Of a stretch of DNA of 7,190 nucleotides, positions 1 to 5,978 are shown piece by piece. The translations under genes were made by a program, and so were the position numbers. The DNA is from UBA9732 sp963606545 (GTDB lineage Bacteria; Spirochaetota; Spirochaetia; Sphaerochaetales; Sphaerochaetaceae). The stretch lies in contig CAVCYP010000067.1 of the NCBI GenBank assembly GCA_963606545.1, forward strand, positions 1 to 7,190, written 5' to 3'. The notes under the pieces are model-generated. The model did no database searches and was not told the DNA's origin. It worked only from the letters and a program-made list of their open reading frames with translations. Position 1 is the first letter of the stretch; the number at the start of each line of letters is the position of its first letter.

Positions 1-1
1 G

Positions 2-17
2 GTTCAGTGAACACTGA
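2..17. repeat. Overlapping short palindromes at the left edge
   Basis: Two palindromes overlap here: GTTCA-G-TGAAC (2-12) and TCAGTG-AA-CACTGA (4-17), both perfect in their arms. A further GTTCAG copy follows at 21-26. Such a cluster can be an operator for a dimeric repressor, but no gene on this side is visible because the window ends. Apart from these palindromes I see nothing identifiable in positions 1-75. Confidence 0.25.
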
Positions 18-86
18 TTAGTTCAGGCCTATCTAGTCAATTTCTAGCAAAGTCGTGCACATTAAAATCTCAGGTAAAAAAAGGGC

Positions 87-162
87 AAAAAAAAAGTTGG
101 GTGTCTCACTGCGCTTTCAGGATTGGGGTGGGGAGAAAAACACACAGCAAGACCCCAAGACC
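87..162 (-). ncRNA. Candidate small RNA: long hairpin with C-rich loop and U9 tail
   Basis: Read on the minus strand, bases 158 to 142 pair with 114 to 97 in a 17-bp stem (12 Watson-Crick pairs besides the GC-rich 5-bp base counted within it, four G-U wobbles near the apex) with a single bulged A at 102. It is followed after one base by nine T (95-87), then GCCC and seven more T (82-76). The 27-nt loop (141-115) is pyrimidine-rich and contains CTCCCC and ACCCC. A promoter candidate places the 5' end near 162, which gives a transcript of about 75 nt made almost entirely of one hairpin plus a U tail. The plus strand has no T run after the hairpin, so the minus direction is favoured. Seen: pairing and T run. 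Inferred: that it is an independent RNA. It could instead be a second terminator of the oxidoreductase gene 93 nt upstream, or a leader attenuator of a gene beyond position 1. I recognise no known RNA family. Confidence 0.42.
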
Positions 163-168
163 AACTAA

Positions 169-198
169 ATCCTATCACATTTTTGACATTTCTCGCAA
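169..198 (-). promoter_or_regulatory. Candidate promoter for the small RNA
   Basis: On the minus strand a -35-like TTGCGA (198-193) is followed after 18 bases by TAGGAT (174-169), which is preceded by TGA and so forms an extended -10. Each box matches the sigma-70/sigma-A consensus at four of six positions. The predicted transcription start, near 162, is a G located just before the base of the long hairpin. The agreement between promoter and hairpin position is the main argument for it; the boxes alone are weak. Confidence 0.35.
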
Positions 199-208
199 GT
201 AAAATTTT

Positions 209-243
209 AAAAAAAACATATTTTGTTACTTTAAATAACAAAA
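209..243 (-). terminator. AT-rich intrinsic terminator candidate after the oxidoreductase gene
   Basis: On the minus strand, 12 nt beyond the stop codon of the oxidoreductase gene, an 8-bp perfect stem (243-236 with 228-221, TTTTGTTA/TAACAAAA) with a 7-nt loop is followed after four bases by eight T (216-209). The layout is that of a rho-independent terminator, but the stem holds a single G-C pair per arm and would be weak, so read-through into the downstream hairpin is possible. Confidence 0.4.
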
Positions 244-254
244 CTAAGAAAATT

Positions 255-1865
255 TCACATTTTTTCAGCTAAAATCATTTGTGCGCACCTAATTCCATCA
301 ACTGCAGCACTAACAATTCCACCGGCGTAGCCGGCACCTTCACCACAAGGATAGAGATTTTCCAGCGAGACACTTTGAAGAGTATCGGGGTTACGCTCAA
401 TTCTGATAGGGCTGGAGGTGCGCGTTTCGCTACCAATGAGGATGGCGTCGTTGGTGATAAAGCCGGGGGCAAAGCGGCCAAAAGTGCGGAAGGCGGAGGC
501 TAAGGCGGAGGAGGCGTAAGGAGGAAGGACGTCGCGGAGGTTGGTGCTAGTGAGGCCGGGGGCATAGCTTGAAGCAGGCAAAGAGGTGCTAATGTGGCCT
601 TCTAGGAAGTCGACCATGCGTTGAGAGGGGGCTTTTTGAGAGCTGCCAGCTGCCAAGTAGGTGGCATTTTCAAGCTGACTTTGCAAATTCATCATGCAAA
701 GAGGGTTGTCTTTGACGTAGCTAAAAGAGCCCACAAGGGCTGTGGGGAACTCTACTACCATACCACTGTTGGCCCATTTGGAACCCCGATTGCTGGGGGA
801 CATGCCGTTGACGACCACCTGCTGGCAGTCTGACGCAGCGGGGACCACAAAGCCACCTGGACACATACAGAAGGAGTAGACGCCAATTGAGGTTTTGTCG
901 GCCGAGCGGGTAAAAGGATGGTCAAAGCCCTTAAAGTCAATTTCGCTCAGTGGCACTTGGGTGGTGAAGCTGTATTCGGCGGCGGGAAGGAAAGCCCCTC
1001 TTCCAGCTGGATTGTGATACTGGATGCAATCAATCAGATGCTGAGGATGCTCAAGGCGAACGCCCATGGCCAAATCCTTGGCAGAAAGCTCCACCTTATA
1101 AGAGAGAAGCATCTCAAAAGTATCGCGAGCGGCGTTGCCTACCGCTAGGATAACGGGACCAGTGTAGGAAGTAAGCTCACCAGACAAGAGATTTTTGGCA
1201 GTGCAGCCAACACAGCGGCCAGAATCCACCAACAGATCCACCACCTGTGTCTCAAAATGGACTTCACCGCCATGCGAAAGGATGGCATTGCGCATGTTCT
1301 CAACAATCTTTGGAAGCTTATCCGTGCCAATATGAGGATGAGCTTCATATAAAATAGAAGGATCTGCTCCGTACTGCACAAACAAGTTTAAAACCCTGGA
1401 GTTTTCCCCGCGCTTTTTGCTTCTAGTAAAGAGTTTACCATCAGAAAACGCACCGGCGCCCCCTTCTCCAAAACTATAATTTGACTGACTATCCACCTTA
1501 CCACAAGTAGAAATCTTAGCAATATCCTTACGCCTAGAATGCACGTCTTTACCGCGCTCCAGCACAATAGGCTTCACGCCCCTTTCCAGCAAAGTCAGAG
1601 CCGCAAAAAGTCCAGCTGGGCCACTACCCACAATAATAACCTGCCCCATAGCTGGATTGGCATCCTTTAGCTCCACAGGCTGAAAAAGCGCCTCATTAGG
1701 ATTAATCCTACAGACCAAATCCACCATGACCTCTTTGCGTCTTGCATCAATCGATTTCTTGAGAATCAAAAATGGAGTAGAATCGCTAATTCCAAGCGCT
1801 TTTCTAATAGCTTTATCGTCTGCTGCCTTGTGCGGGGCAAGCCGTAACTGAACATCTTTTTGCAT
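255..1865 (-). CDS. FAD-dependent oxidoreductase, uncharacterised COG2509-type flavoprotein
   Basis: A 536-residue soluble flavoprotein. An N-terminal segment of about 70 residues (rich in basic residues, with SIDARRKE at 39-46) precedes the Rossmann dinucleotide-binding motif VIIVGSGPAG (76-85) and the acidic end of the second strand, LERG (102-105). A conserved glycine-rich block, SFGEGGAGAFSDGK, lies at 131-144, CMCPGG at 333-338, and the C-terminal FAD-binding block with CGEGAGYAGG at 507-516. This order and length match the conserved Gram-positive and coriobacterial family annotated as 'FAD-dependent protein' or 'NAD(P)/FAD-dependent oxidoreductase'; I know of no assigned substrate. The ATG at 1865 is chosen because the N-terminal segment is a family trait and no other start retains it, although no Shine-Dalgarno sequence is visible upstream. 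An 8-bp palindrome TGCATGCA (1861-1868) overlaps the start codon. The gene diverges from the ABC-F gene and ends before an AT-rich hairpin. The 3' part is markedly GC-richer at third codon positions than the 5' part. The family is secure; the function is unknown. Confidence 0.9.
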   Translation of the reverse strand: MQKDVQLRLAPHKAADDKAIRKALGISDSTPFLILKKSIDARRKEVMVDLVCRINPNEALFQPVELKDANPAMGQVIIVGSGPAGLFAALTLLERGVKPIVLERGKDVHSRRKDIAKISTCGKVDSQSNYSFGEGGAGAFSDGKLFTRSKKRGENSRVLNLFVQYGADPSILYEAHPHIGTDKLPKIVENMRNAILSHGGEVHFETQVVDLLVDSGRCVGCTAKNLLSGELTSYTGPVILAVGNAARDTFEMLLSYKVELSAKDLAMGVRLEHPQHLIDCIQYHNPAGRGAFLPAAEYSFTTQVPLSEIDFKGFDHPFTRSADKTSIGVYSFCMCPGGFVVPAASDCQQVVVNGMSPSNRGSKWANSGMVVEFPTALVGSFSYVKDNPLCMMNLQSQLENATYLAAGSSQKAPSQRMVDFLEGHISTSLPASSYAPGLTSTNLRDVLPPYASSALASAFRTFGRFAPGFITNDAILIGSETRTSSPIRIERNPDTLQSVSLENLYPCGEGAGYAGGIVSAAVDGIRCAQMILAEKM

Positions 1866-1944
1866 GCATCTATGCTAGCGCAACTAAACTGTTTTGTGTA
1901 GAGATGATTTTCAGATTGCACCTAAGGCTTTTTTTTGCTAAAAC
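1866..1944. other. Divergent intergenic region, promoters not resolved
   Basis: These 79 bp must hold start signals for both the oxidoreductase (leftward) and the ABC-F gene (rightward), yet neither has a convincing promoter or a Shine-Dalgarno sequence. For the rightward gene, TTGCAC (1916-1921), 17 bases and TAAAAC (1939-1944) could form weak boxes. If used, transcription would begin close to the GTG codons at 1945 or 1951, giving a leaderless or nearly leaderless mRNA. A run of eight T occurs at 1929-1936. Confidence 0.3.
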
Positions 1945-3783
1945 GTGGATGTGAACGCAATATCGGTATACAACGTAGCAAAAACTGTAAAAGACGACTT
2001 CCTCTTCTCCTCCGTCAGCTTTGGCTTAGACGTGGGCGAAAGACTGGGCATAGTAGGCAAAAACGGCGCCGGCAAATCCACTTTCCTCAAGATAGTTGCA
2101 CGCCAACTTGAGCCCGATGCCGGTCAAATCACCATCAATAGCTCTTGCCGTCTTGCCTATTTAGAACAGGACATTCACTTCCCAGAAGGCTGCACTCTTC
2201 AATCCTTCTTGCTCACTGGAAACGACCCCCACGTAAAGCTCTTACGAGACTTTCAGGAAGGCGATCATAGCACGTTTGAACAAATAGAAAACCTTGGTCT
2301 TTGGAATATGGAAGATCACTATAAAAGCTACCTTGGAGAGTTAGGCGTCACAGAGCCAATGGACAAATTAATGTCCCAATTGTCTGGTGGCACACAAAAA
2401 AAAGCGGCCATAGCAAGGATTCTGGCCATTGAACCCAATATTTTACTATTAGACGAGCCCACCAACCACCTAGACATTCCAGCCATTGAATGGCTAGAAA
2501 CAAAGCTAACAAGTGGAGCCTTTACCATCTTACTGGTAACCCATGACCGTTATTTTTTAGATAAGATTTGCACCAAAACAATGGAGCTAGATGCTAAAAA
2601 AGCCTTCTTCTATGAAGGCGGATACTCCAGCTTCACAGAACATAAAGCAGAACGCCTGAATGCTCTTCAAAAGGAACAAGACAGACTTGCTACCATACTG
2701 AGAAGAGAAATTGAATGGCTTCACAGAGGACCTCAGGCAAGAACTGGAAAGGACAGCGGCAGGAAACAGCGCATTGAAGAGATGCTGAGTCAACAAAGAC
2801 GACCAGAGGAAGAGCAACGCGATTTTTCCAGCATCACTCGCCGTCTTGGAAAGAAAATTCTTGAACTTAAAAACGTCAGCGCAAAACGGGGCGATAAAAT
2901 AATAATTCAAGATTTGAGCATTGAATTTGTCAAAGGTATGCGCCTAGGAGTCATTGGGCCTAACGGAAGTGGCAAAAGTACCCTACTGGATTTGATCACC
3001 GGCCATCTTCAGGCCTGCTCTGGTATTGTAGACACAGGTATAAACACGGCCTTTGGGTATTATGATCAGAAATCGGCTAAATTGCCCTTAAGCAAGACCA
3101 TGCTGGAGTACATAGAGGACATTGGGGAAAATATTCAGATTTCGCAGGGTTTTAGCGTGACGCCGGCAAGGTTTTTGGAGCTGTTTGGCTTCCCTTCTTC
3201 CTTCCACAGGCTGCCAATTAGCATTCTATCTGGAGGCGAAAAGCGGAGACTGTACCTGCTTGCAACCTTAGTGAGTAATCCAAATTTTTTGGTGCTAGAC
3301 GAGCCCACTAACGACCTTGATATTGATACGCTATGTCGCCTTGAGCAGTATATAACAGATTTCCAAGGCTGCGTAATCTCTGTCAGCCACGATAGAGCGT
3401 TTTTGGACCGCACCTGTTCTGAGCTGATTGTAATGCCGGGAGCTTCTAGATTTGAAGGCAATTATACGGACTACAAGACTTATGAGATTCAGCAGGCTAA
3501 TTTGACAAAGACAGCTAAAACTAGTACGCAGGTAAAGAGTTCTTCAGCCAAACAAACAATAGCCCAAAACAAGAAGAAGGGCCTAAGTTTTAAAGAGAAG
3601 AAAGAGTTTGAGGACATCAGTGCTAAAATTGAAGAGCTGGAAGAGAAGAAATCTGAGCTAGAAAATTTCTTTTCTTCTGGGAAGCCAGACACCCTTGGAG
3701 AGAGAACTAAAGAGTATGCCAAGGTTAATTCTGAGTTAGAAAGCCTCTACAAAAGATGGGAAGAACTTGCAGAACTAGCATAG
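1945..3783 (+). CDS. ABC-F family ATPase, Uup-like, with C-terminal coiled coil
   Basis: A 612-residue protein with two ABC nucleotide-binding domains and no membrane segments, so a ribosome-associated ABC-F ATPase rather than a transporter. Domain 1: Walker A GKNGAGKST (38-46), signature LSGGTQ (146-151), Walker B ILLLDEP (166-172) with catalytic Glu171, and switch His200. Domain 2: GPNGSGKST (338-346), LSGGEKRR (428-435), FLVLDEP (448-454) with Glu453, and His482. All catalytic residues are intact. The interdomain linker (about 232-300) is charged and carries EWLHRGPQART (257-267), the type of arm sequence seen in Uup proteins. A Lys/Glu-rich coiled coil (about 548-612) corresponds to the Uup-type C-terminal domain. 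ABC-F proteins bind the ribosomal E site and relieve stalling, and Uup has been linked to ribosome rescue or assembly and to DNA structure. The start is GTG at 1945; a second GTG lies two codons on. No Shine-Dalgarno sequence is seen. The assignment to Uup rather than an antibiotic-resistance ABC-F rests on the coiled coil and the linker and is moderately sure. Confidence 0.93.
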   Translation: MDVNAISVYNVAKTVKDDFLFSSVSFGLDVGERLGIVGKNGAGKSTFLKIVARQLEPDAGQITINSSCRLAYLEQDIHFPEGCTLQSFLLTGNDPHVKLLRDFQEGDHSTFEQIENLGLWNMEDHYKSYLGELGVTEPMDKLMSQLSGGTQKKAAIARILAIEPNILLLDEPTNHLDIPAIEWLETKLTSGAFTILLVTHDRYFLDKICTKTMELDAKKAFFYEGGYSSFTEHKAERLNALQKEQDRLATILRREIEWLHRGPQARTGKDSGRKQRIEEMLSQQRRPEEEQRDFSSITRRLGKKILELKNVSAKRGDKIIIQDLSIEFVKGMRLGVIGPNGSGKSTLLDLITGHLQACSGIVDTGINTAFGYYDQKSAKLPLSKTMLEYIEDIGENIQISQGFSVTPARFLELFGFPSSFHRLPISILSGGEKRRLYLLATLVSNPNFLVLDEPTNDLDIDTLCRLEQYITDFQGCVISVSHDRAFLDRTCSELIVMPGASRFEGNYTDYKTYEIQQANLTKTAKTSTQVKSSSAKQTIAQNKKKGLSFKEKKEFEDISAKIEELEEKKSELENFFSSGKPDTLGERTKEYAKVNSELESLYKRWEELAELA

Positions 3784-3796
3784 TTGTTAGTATAAT
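3767..3796 (+). promoter_or_regulatory. Promoter candidate for the yitT-like/glycosyltransferase unit
   Basis: A perfect -10 box TATAAT (3791-3796) lies 18 bases after TTGCAG (3767-3772), a three-of-six match to the -35 consensus. The -35 box is inside the last codons of the ABC-F gene. The predicted start near 3803 leaves a short leader with AGGT (3810-3813) six bases before the ATG at 3820. The -10 is flanked by inverted arms TAGTT (3781-3785) and AACTA (3797-3801), a possible but unproven operator. Confidence 0.5.
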
Positions 3797-3819
3797 AACT
3801 ACATATAGCAGGTAAGAAT

Positions 3820-4728
3820 ATGAACAAAAAGAAACTAATTTCAAAACATAAAATGATGGATTTTCTTTACATTCTTGTGGGAACTTGCATAGCAGGTTTT
3901 GGAATTGCCTGCTTTATCACTCCAGCAAAGATTTCCTGTGGTGGTGTAAACGGAATTGCAACCATAATTTACCACTTAACAGGTTTTGACACAGGTCTTG
4001 CAATGTTGTGCGTGTCAGTGCCAATCTTCCTTGCGGGGGTTCTCTCTTTTGGAATTGAATACGGGATGAAAAGTATTGCGGGTACCATATTTATATCCCT
4101 TTGGACCAGCTTTTTTGGAATCCTTACAGGCTATAATGGAATTCTCACTTACACAGACAGCCTAGATTTACTGCTTTCAGTATTCTTTGGTGGCGGACTT
4201 GTTGGTGGTGGCGTTGGACTTGTCATGAGAACGGGGGCCAACACAGGTGGAACTGACATAATTGCTCAAATTATAAACAAATACACCCCACTTTCAACGG
4301 CAACTGGTCTTTTTATAGCAGACGGAATTGTGCTTTTTTCTGGCGTCTTTGTCTTTGGAATTCAACATGCCTTATGTGGGGTTATCACCATATTTATTTC
4401 AACCTACATGGTAAATTACATGATCTTAAGCCTTGGTACTAGATATGCAAAAACAGCCTACATCATAAGTGAAAAGCACCATGAAATTACACAAAGAATA
4501 AATACGGAGCTGGATCATGGCGCAACGGCTCTTAAGGGCATTGGAACGTACACAGGAAAAGAAAGAACCATGCTCATTGCCGTCTTGCACAACAGACAGA
4601 TAAATCAATTAACTAGAATAGTTTATGAAGAAGATTCCAATGCCTTTATGTTCATTCAAGACACCTATGAAGTTCTTGGTGAAGGTTTTGTGCCAATTGG
4701 AAACGTAGTTTCAAGAAATGACAGTTAG
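3820..4728 (+). CDS. YitT family membrane protein (DUF161/YitT_membrane plus DUF2179)
   Basis: A 302-residue protein with an N-terminal membrane half and a soluble C-terminal half. Hydrophobic segments lie at about 13-33, 58-76, 85-105, 117-137, 163-181 and 184-205. The family hallmark GANTGGTDIIAQI is at 139-151, just after a glycine-rich segment (124-134). Residues about 211-292 form the DUF2179 domain, with the typical G-TALKGIGTYTGKER stretch (234-249) and the ending EVLGEGF (284-290). Members of this family are common in Firmicutes, Coriobacteriia and Bacteroidetes as integral inner-membrane proteins. The soluble domain resembles small ligand-binding folds, but the transported substrate or signal is not established. 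The ATG at 3820 has AGGT six bases upstream and follows a perfect -10 box. The glycosyltransferase begins 36 nt after the stop, so the two are probably cotranscribed. The gene is intact, with length normal for the family. Confidence 0.92.
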   Translation: MNKKKLISKHKMMDFLYILVGTCIAGFGIACFITPAKISCGGVNGIATIIYHLTGFDTGLAMLCVSVPIFLAGVLSFGIEYGMKSIAGTIFISLWTSFFGILTGYNGILTYTDSLDLLLSVFFGGGLVGGGVGLVMRTGANTGGTDIIAQIINKYTPLSTATGLFIADGIVLFSGVFVFGIQHALCGVITIFISTYMVNYMILSLGTRYAKTAYIISEKHHEITQRINTELDHGATALKGIGTYTGKERTMLIAVLHNRQINQLTRIVYEEDSNAFMFIQDTYEVLGEGFVPIGNVVSRNDS

Positions 4729-4764
4729 AAATGACCATTAAAAGTAATAAAAATAGGAGAGAAA

Positions 4765-5907
4765 ATGAAAATTCTATTTGTATCGGATCAATTTTTTGAT
4801 GCAAACAACGGTGTAACAATATCAGCAAGAAGATTTGCAGCCATCCTGGGAAAACATGGCCATGACGTGCGCCCGCTGTGCGTTGCAAATGAAAATCAAA
4901 ACATATATCACCTAGAAACCTACCACCTCCCCGTATTTGACAAGCTAATTACAAAACAAGGCATGAAATTTGCCAAGTGGGACGACCTCCAGACCATCCA
5001 CGACGCCGTCGCTTGGGCCGATTTTGTCCACATCTACATGCCTTTTGAGCTTGCCAAGAAGACCCTACTGCAGTGCAAAGAGCAGAACAAGCCCTTCACC
5101 ATGGCCTTCCACGTCCAGCCTGAAAACATCTCTTCTTCAATCCATATGGGCCGCGTAAAACCTGTCAACGACTTCATTTACTGGCTCTTCAACAAGTGGA
5201 CTTTTCAGTACGCCACCCATATCCACTGCCCCAGCAATATGATTGCCAACCAGCTCAAAGCGCACAACTACAAGGCCAAGCTGCACGTGATAAGCAATGG
5301 CATTGACCCGGACTTTGTCTACCGCAAGAAGCCTAAAACGCCTGACCTTCAGCCCTACTTCTGCATCCTTACCGTAGGCCGATACTCTATTGAAAAACGC
5401 CAAGACATACTAATTGAAGCTGTTAATCACTCAAAATACAGAGACAAAATTCAACTAATACTAGCCGGCCAAGGGCCAAGAAAAGAATACCTTGAGCACA
5501 AAGGTCAAATTCTTCCAGTAAAACCAATTATGAAATTTTTTACAAAGCCTGAACTGCTAGATATTATTGCCATGAGTGACCTCTATGTTCACGCATCCCA
5601 AGCAGAAATTGAAGCAATGTCCTGCATGGAAGCCTTTGCCGGAGGCCTTGTCCCAATCATTGCAAATAGCAAAATGAGTGCAACCCCACAGTTTGCCCTT
5701 TGCCAAGAAAGTCTCTTCCCTGTGGATGATGTTAAGGCTTTAGCCCAGCGAATTGATTGGTGGATTGAACATGAGGATTACAGGAAACAAATGGAAATTC
5801 AGTACGCCGAATCCGGCAAAAAATATTCGCTTGAAGCCTGTGTAAGTCAAGCGGAAGAAATGTTCCAAGAAGCCATTGAGGATTTTAACAAGGCTCAGAA
5901 GGCTTGA
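4765..5907 (+). CDS. GT4-family glycosyltransferase, probably glycolipid-forming
   Basis: A 380-residue retaining GT-B glycosyltransferase without signal peptide, expected at the cytoplasmic face of the membrane. The N-terminal acceptor domain starts MKILFVSDQF, with a glycine-containing loop, NNGVTIS (14-20). The C-terminal donor domain carries SNGIDPDF (177-184), VGRYSIEKRQ (204-213) with the Arg206/Lys211 pair that usually contacts the nucleotide-sugar phosphates, AGQGP (234-238), and an E-x7-E motif from Glu281 to Glu289 in EIEAMSCMEA. The phrase EIEAMSCMEAFAGGLVP together with the later SATPQFAL (305-312) resembles, from memory, the subgroup that includes 1,2-diacylglycerol 3-glucosyltransferases, so membrane glycolipid synthesis is the likeliest role; this is inference. 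AGGAG (4755-4759) sits five bases before the ATG. It follows the yitT-like gene by 36 nt. Codons for residues 73-207 are strongly GC-ending, while those for 213-272 are strongly AT-ending, an abrupt change at the start of the donor domain. Family very sure; acceptor and sugar unknown. Confidence 0.9.
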   Translation: MKILFVSDQFFDANNGVTISARRFAAILGKHGHDVRPLCVANENQNIYHLETYHLPVFDKLITKQGMKFAKWDDLQTIHDAVAWADFVHIYMPFELAKKTLLQCKEQNKPFTMAFHVQPENISSSIHMGRVKPVNDFIYWLFNKWTFQYATHIHCPSNMIANQLKAHNYKAKLHVISNGIDPDFVYRKKPKTPDLQPYFCILTVGRYSIEKRQDILIEAVNHSKYRDKIQLILAGQGPRKEYLEHKGQILPVKPIMKFFTKPELLDIIAMSDLYVHASQAEIEAMSCMEAFAGGLVPIIANSKMSATPQFALCQESLFPVDDVKALAQRIDWWIEHEDYRKQMEIQYAESGKKYSLEACVSQAEEMFQEAIEDFNKAQKA

Positions 5908-5932
5908 CCATTGATTTTATACGCTGTAATTT
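5904..5932 (+). promoter_or_regulatory. Promoter candidate for the metal-binding protein gene
   Basis: TTGACC (5904-5909), a five-of-six match to the -35 consensus, overlaps the stop codon of the glycosyltransferase gene. Downstream either TGTAAT (5925-5930, spacing 15, five of six) or TAATTT (5927-5932, spacing 17, four of six) could serve as the -10. The predicted start lies near 5937-5939, right before an inverted repeat. An independent start would explain the 71-nt gap to the next gene. Confidence 0.38.
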
Positions 5933-5939
5933 ATGAGTG

Positions 5940-5955
5940 GTTAGATTAAACTAAC
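5940..5955. repeat. Inverted repeat GTTAG-N6-CTAAC ahead of the metal-binding gene
   Basis: Perfect 5-bp arms GTTAG (5940-5944) and CTAAC (5951-5955) are separated by ATTAAA. The repeat lies between the promoter candidate and the ribosome binding site, a place where a repressor would block transcription. It is not followed by a T run, so it is not an ordinary terminator. It does not resemble the CopY box (TACAnnTGTA) known from copper operons. Confidence 0.35.
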
Positions 5956-5966
5956 GCTTGATTCTT

Positions 5967-5971
5967 GGAGG
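5967..5971 (+). promoter_or_regulatory. Ribosome binding site fixing the start of the metal-binding protein
   Basis: GGAGG is seven bases before the ATG at 5979, ideal spacing. It lies inside the longer reading frame that begins with TTG at 5958, so that upstream start is rejected and translation should begin at the ATG. Confidence 0.8.
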
Positions 5972-5978
5972 TTATAGC

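Noticed and set aside
183..211. Plus-strand promoter TTGACA (183-188), 17 bases, TTTAAA (206-211)
   Set aside because: The -35 is perfect, but it would transcribe into the 3' end of the oxidoreductase gene in antisense with no gene to serve, and the region is so AT-rich that such boxes arise easily. Kept only as a remote antisense possibility.
279..1148. Plus-strand open frames opposite the oxidoreductase gene (279-503, 621-833, 918-1148)
   Set aside because: They are antisense to a clearly conserved protein, lack start signals, and their sequences look like translations of a GC-rich complementary strand.
2587..2910. Minus-strand open frame of 107 codons inside the ABC-F gene (similar ones at 2328-2528, 3135-3461 and 3489-3722)
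   Set aside because: They lie wholly within a gene with complete motifs, show no recognisable domain or SD, and are low-complexity mirror translations of the coding strand.
1945..3783. ABC-F protein as an antibiotic-resistance determinant
   Set aside because: The arm sequence and the C-terminal coiled coil point to the Uup-like housekeeping group, and nothing nearby suggests a resistance cassette.
5137..5403. Minus-strand frame of 88 codons opposite the glycosyltransferase
   Set aside because: It coincides with the GC-ending codon stretch, which removes stop codons on the opposite strand; no family resemblance.
5958..5978. TTG codon at 5958 as start of the HMA protein
   Set aside because: The GGAGG ribosome binding site lies inside this extension and is ideally spaced for the ATG at 5979; the extra seven residues are not part of the fold.
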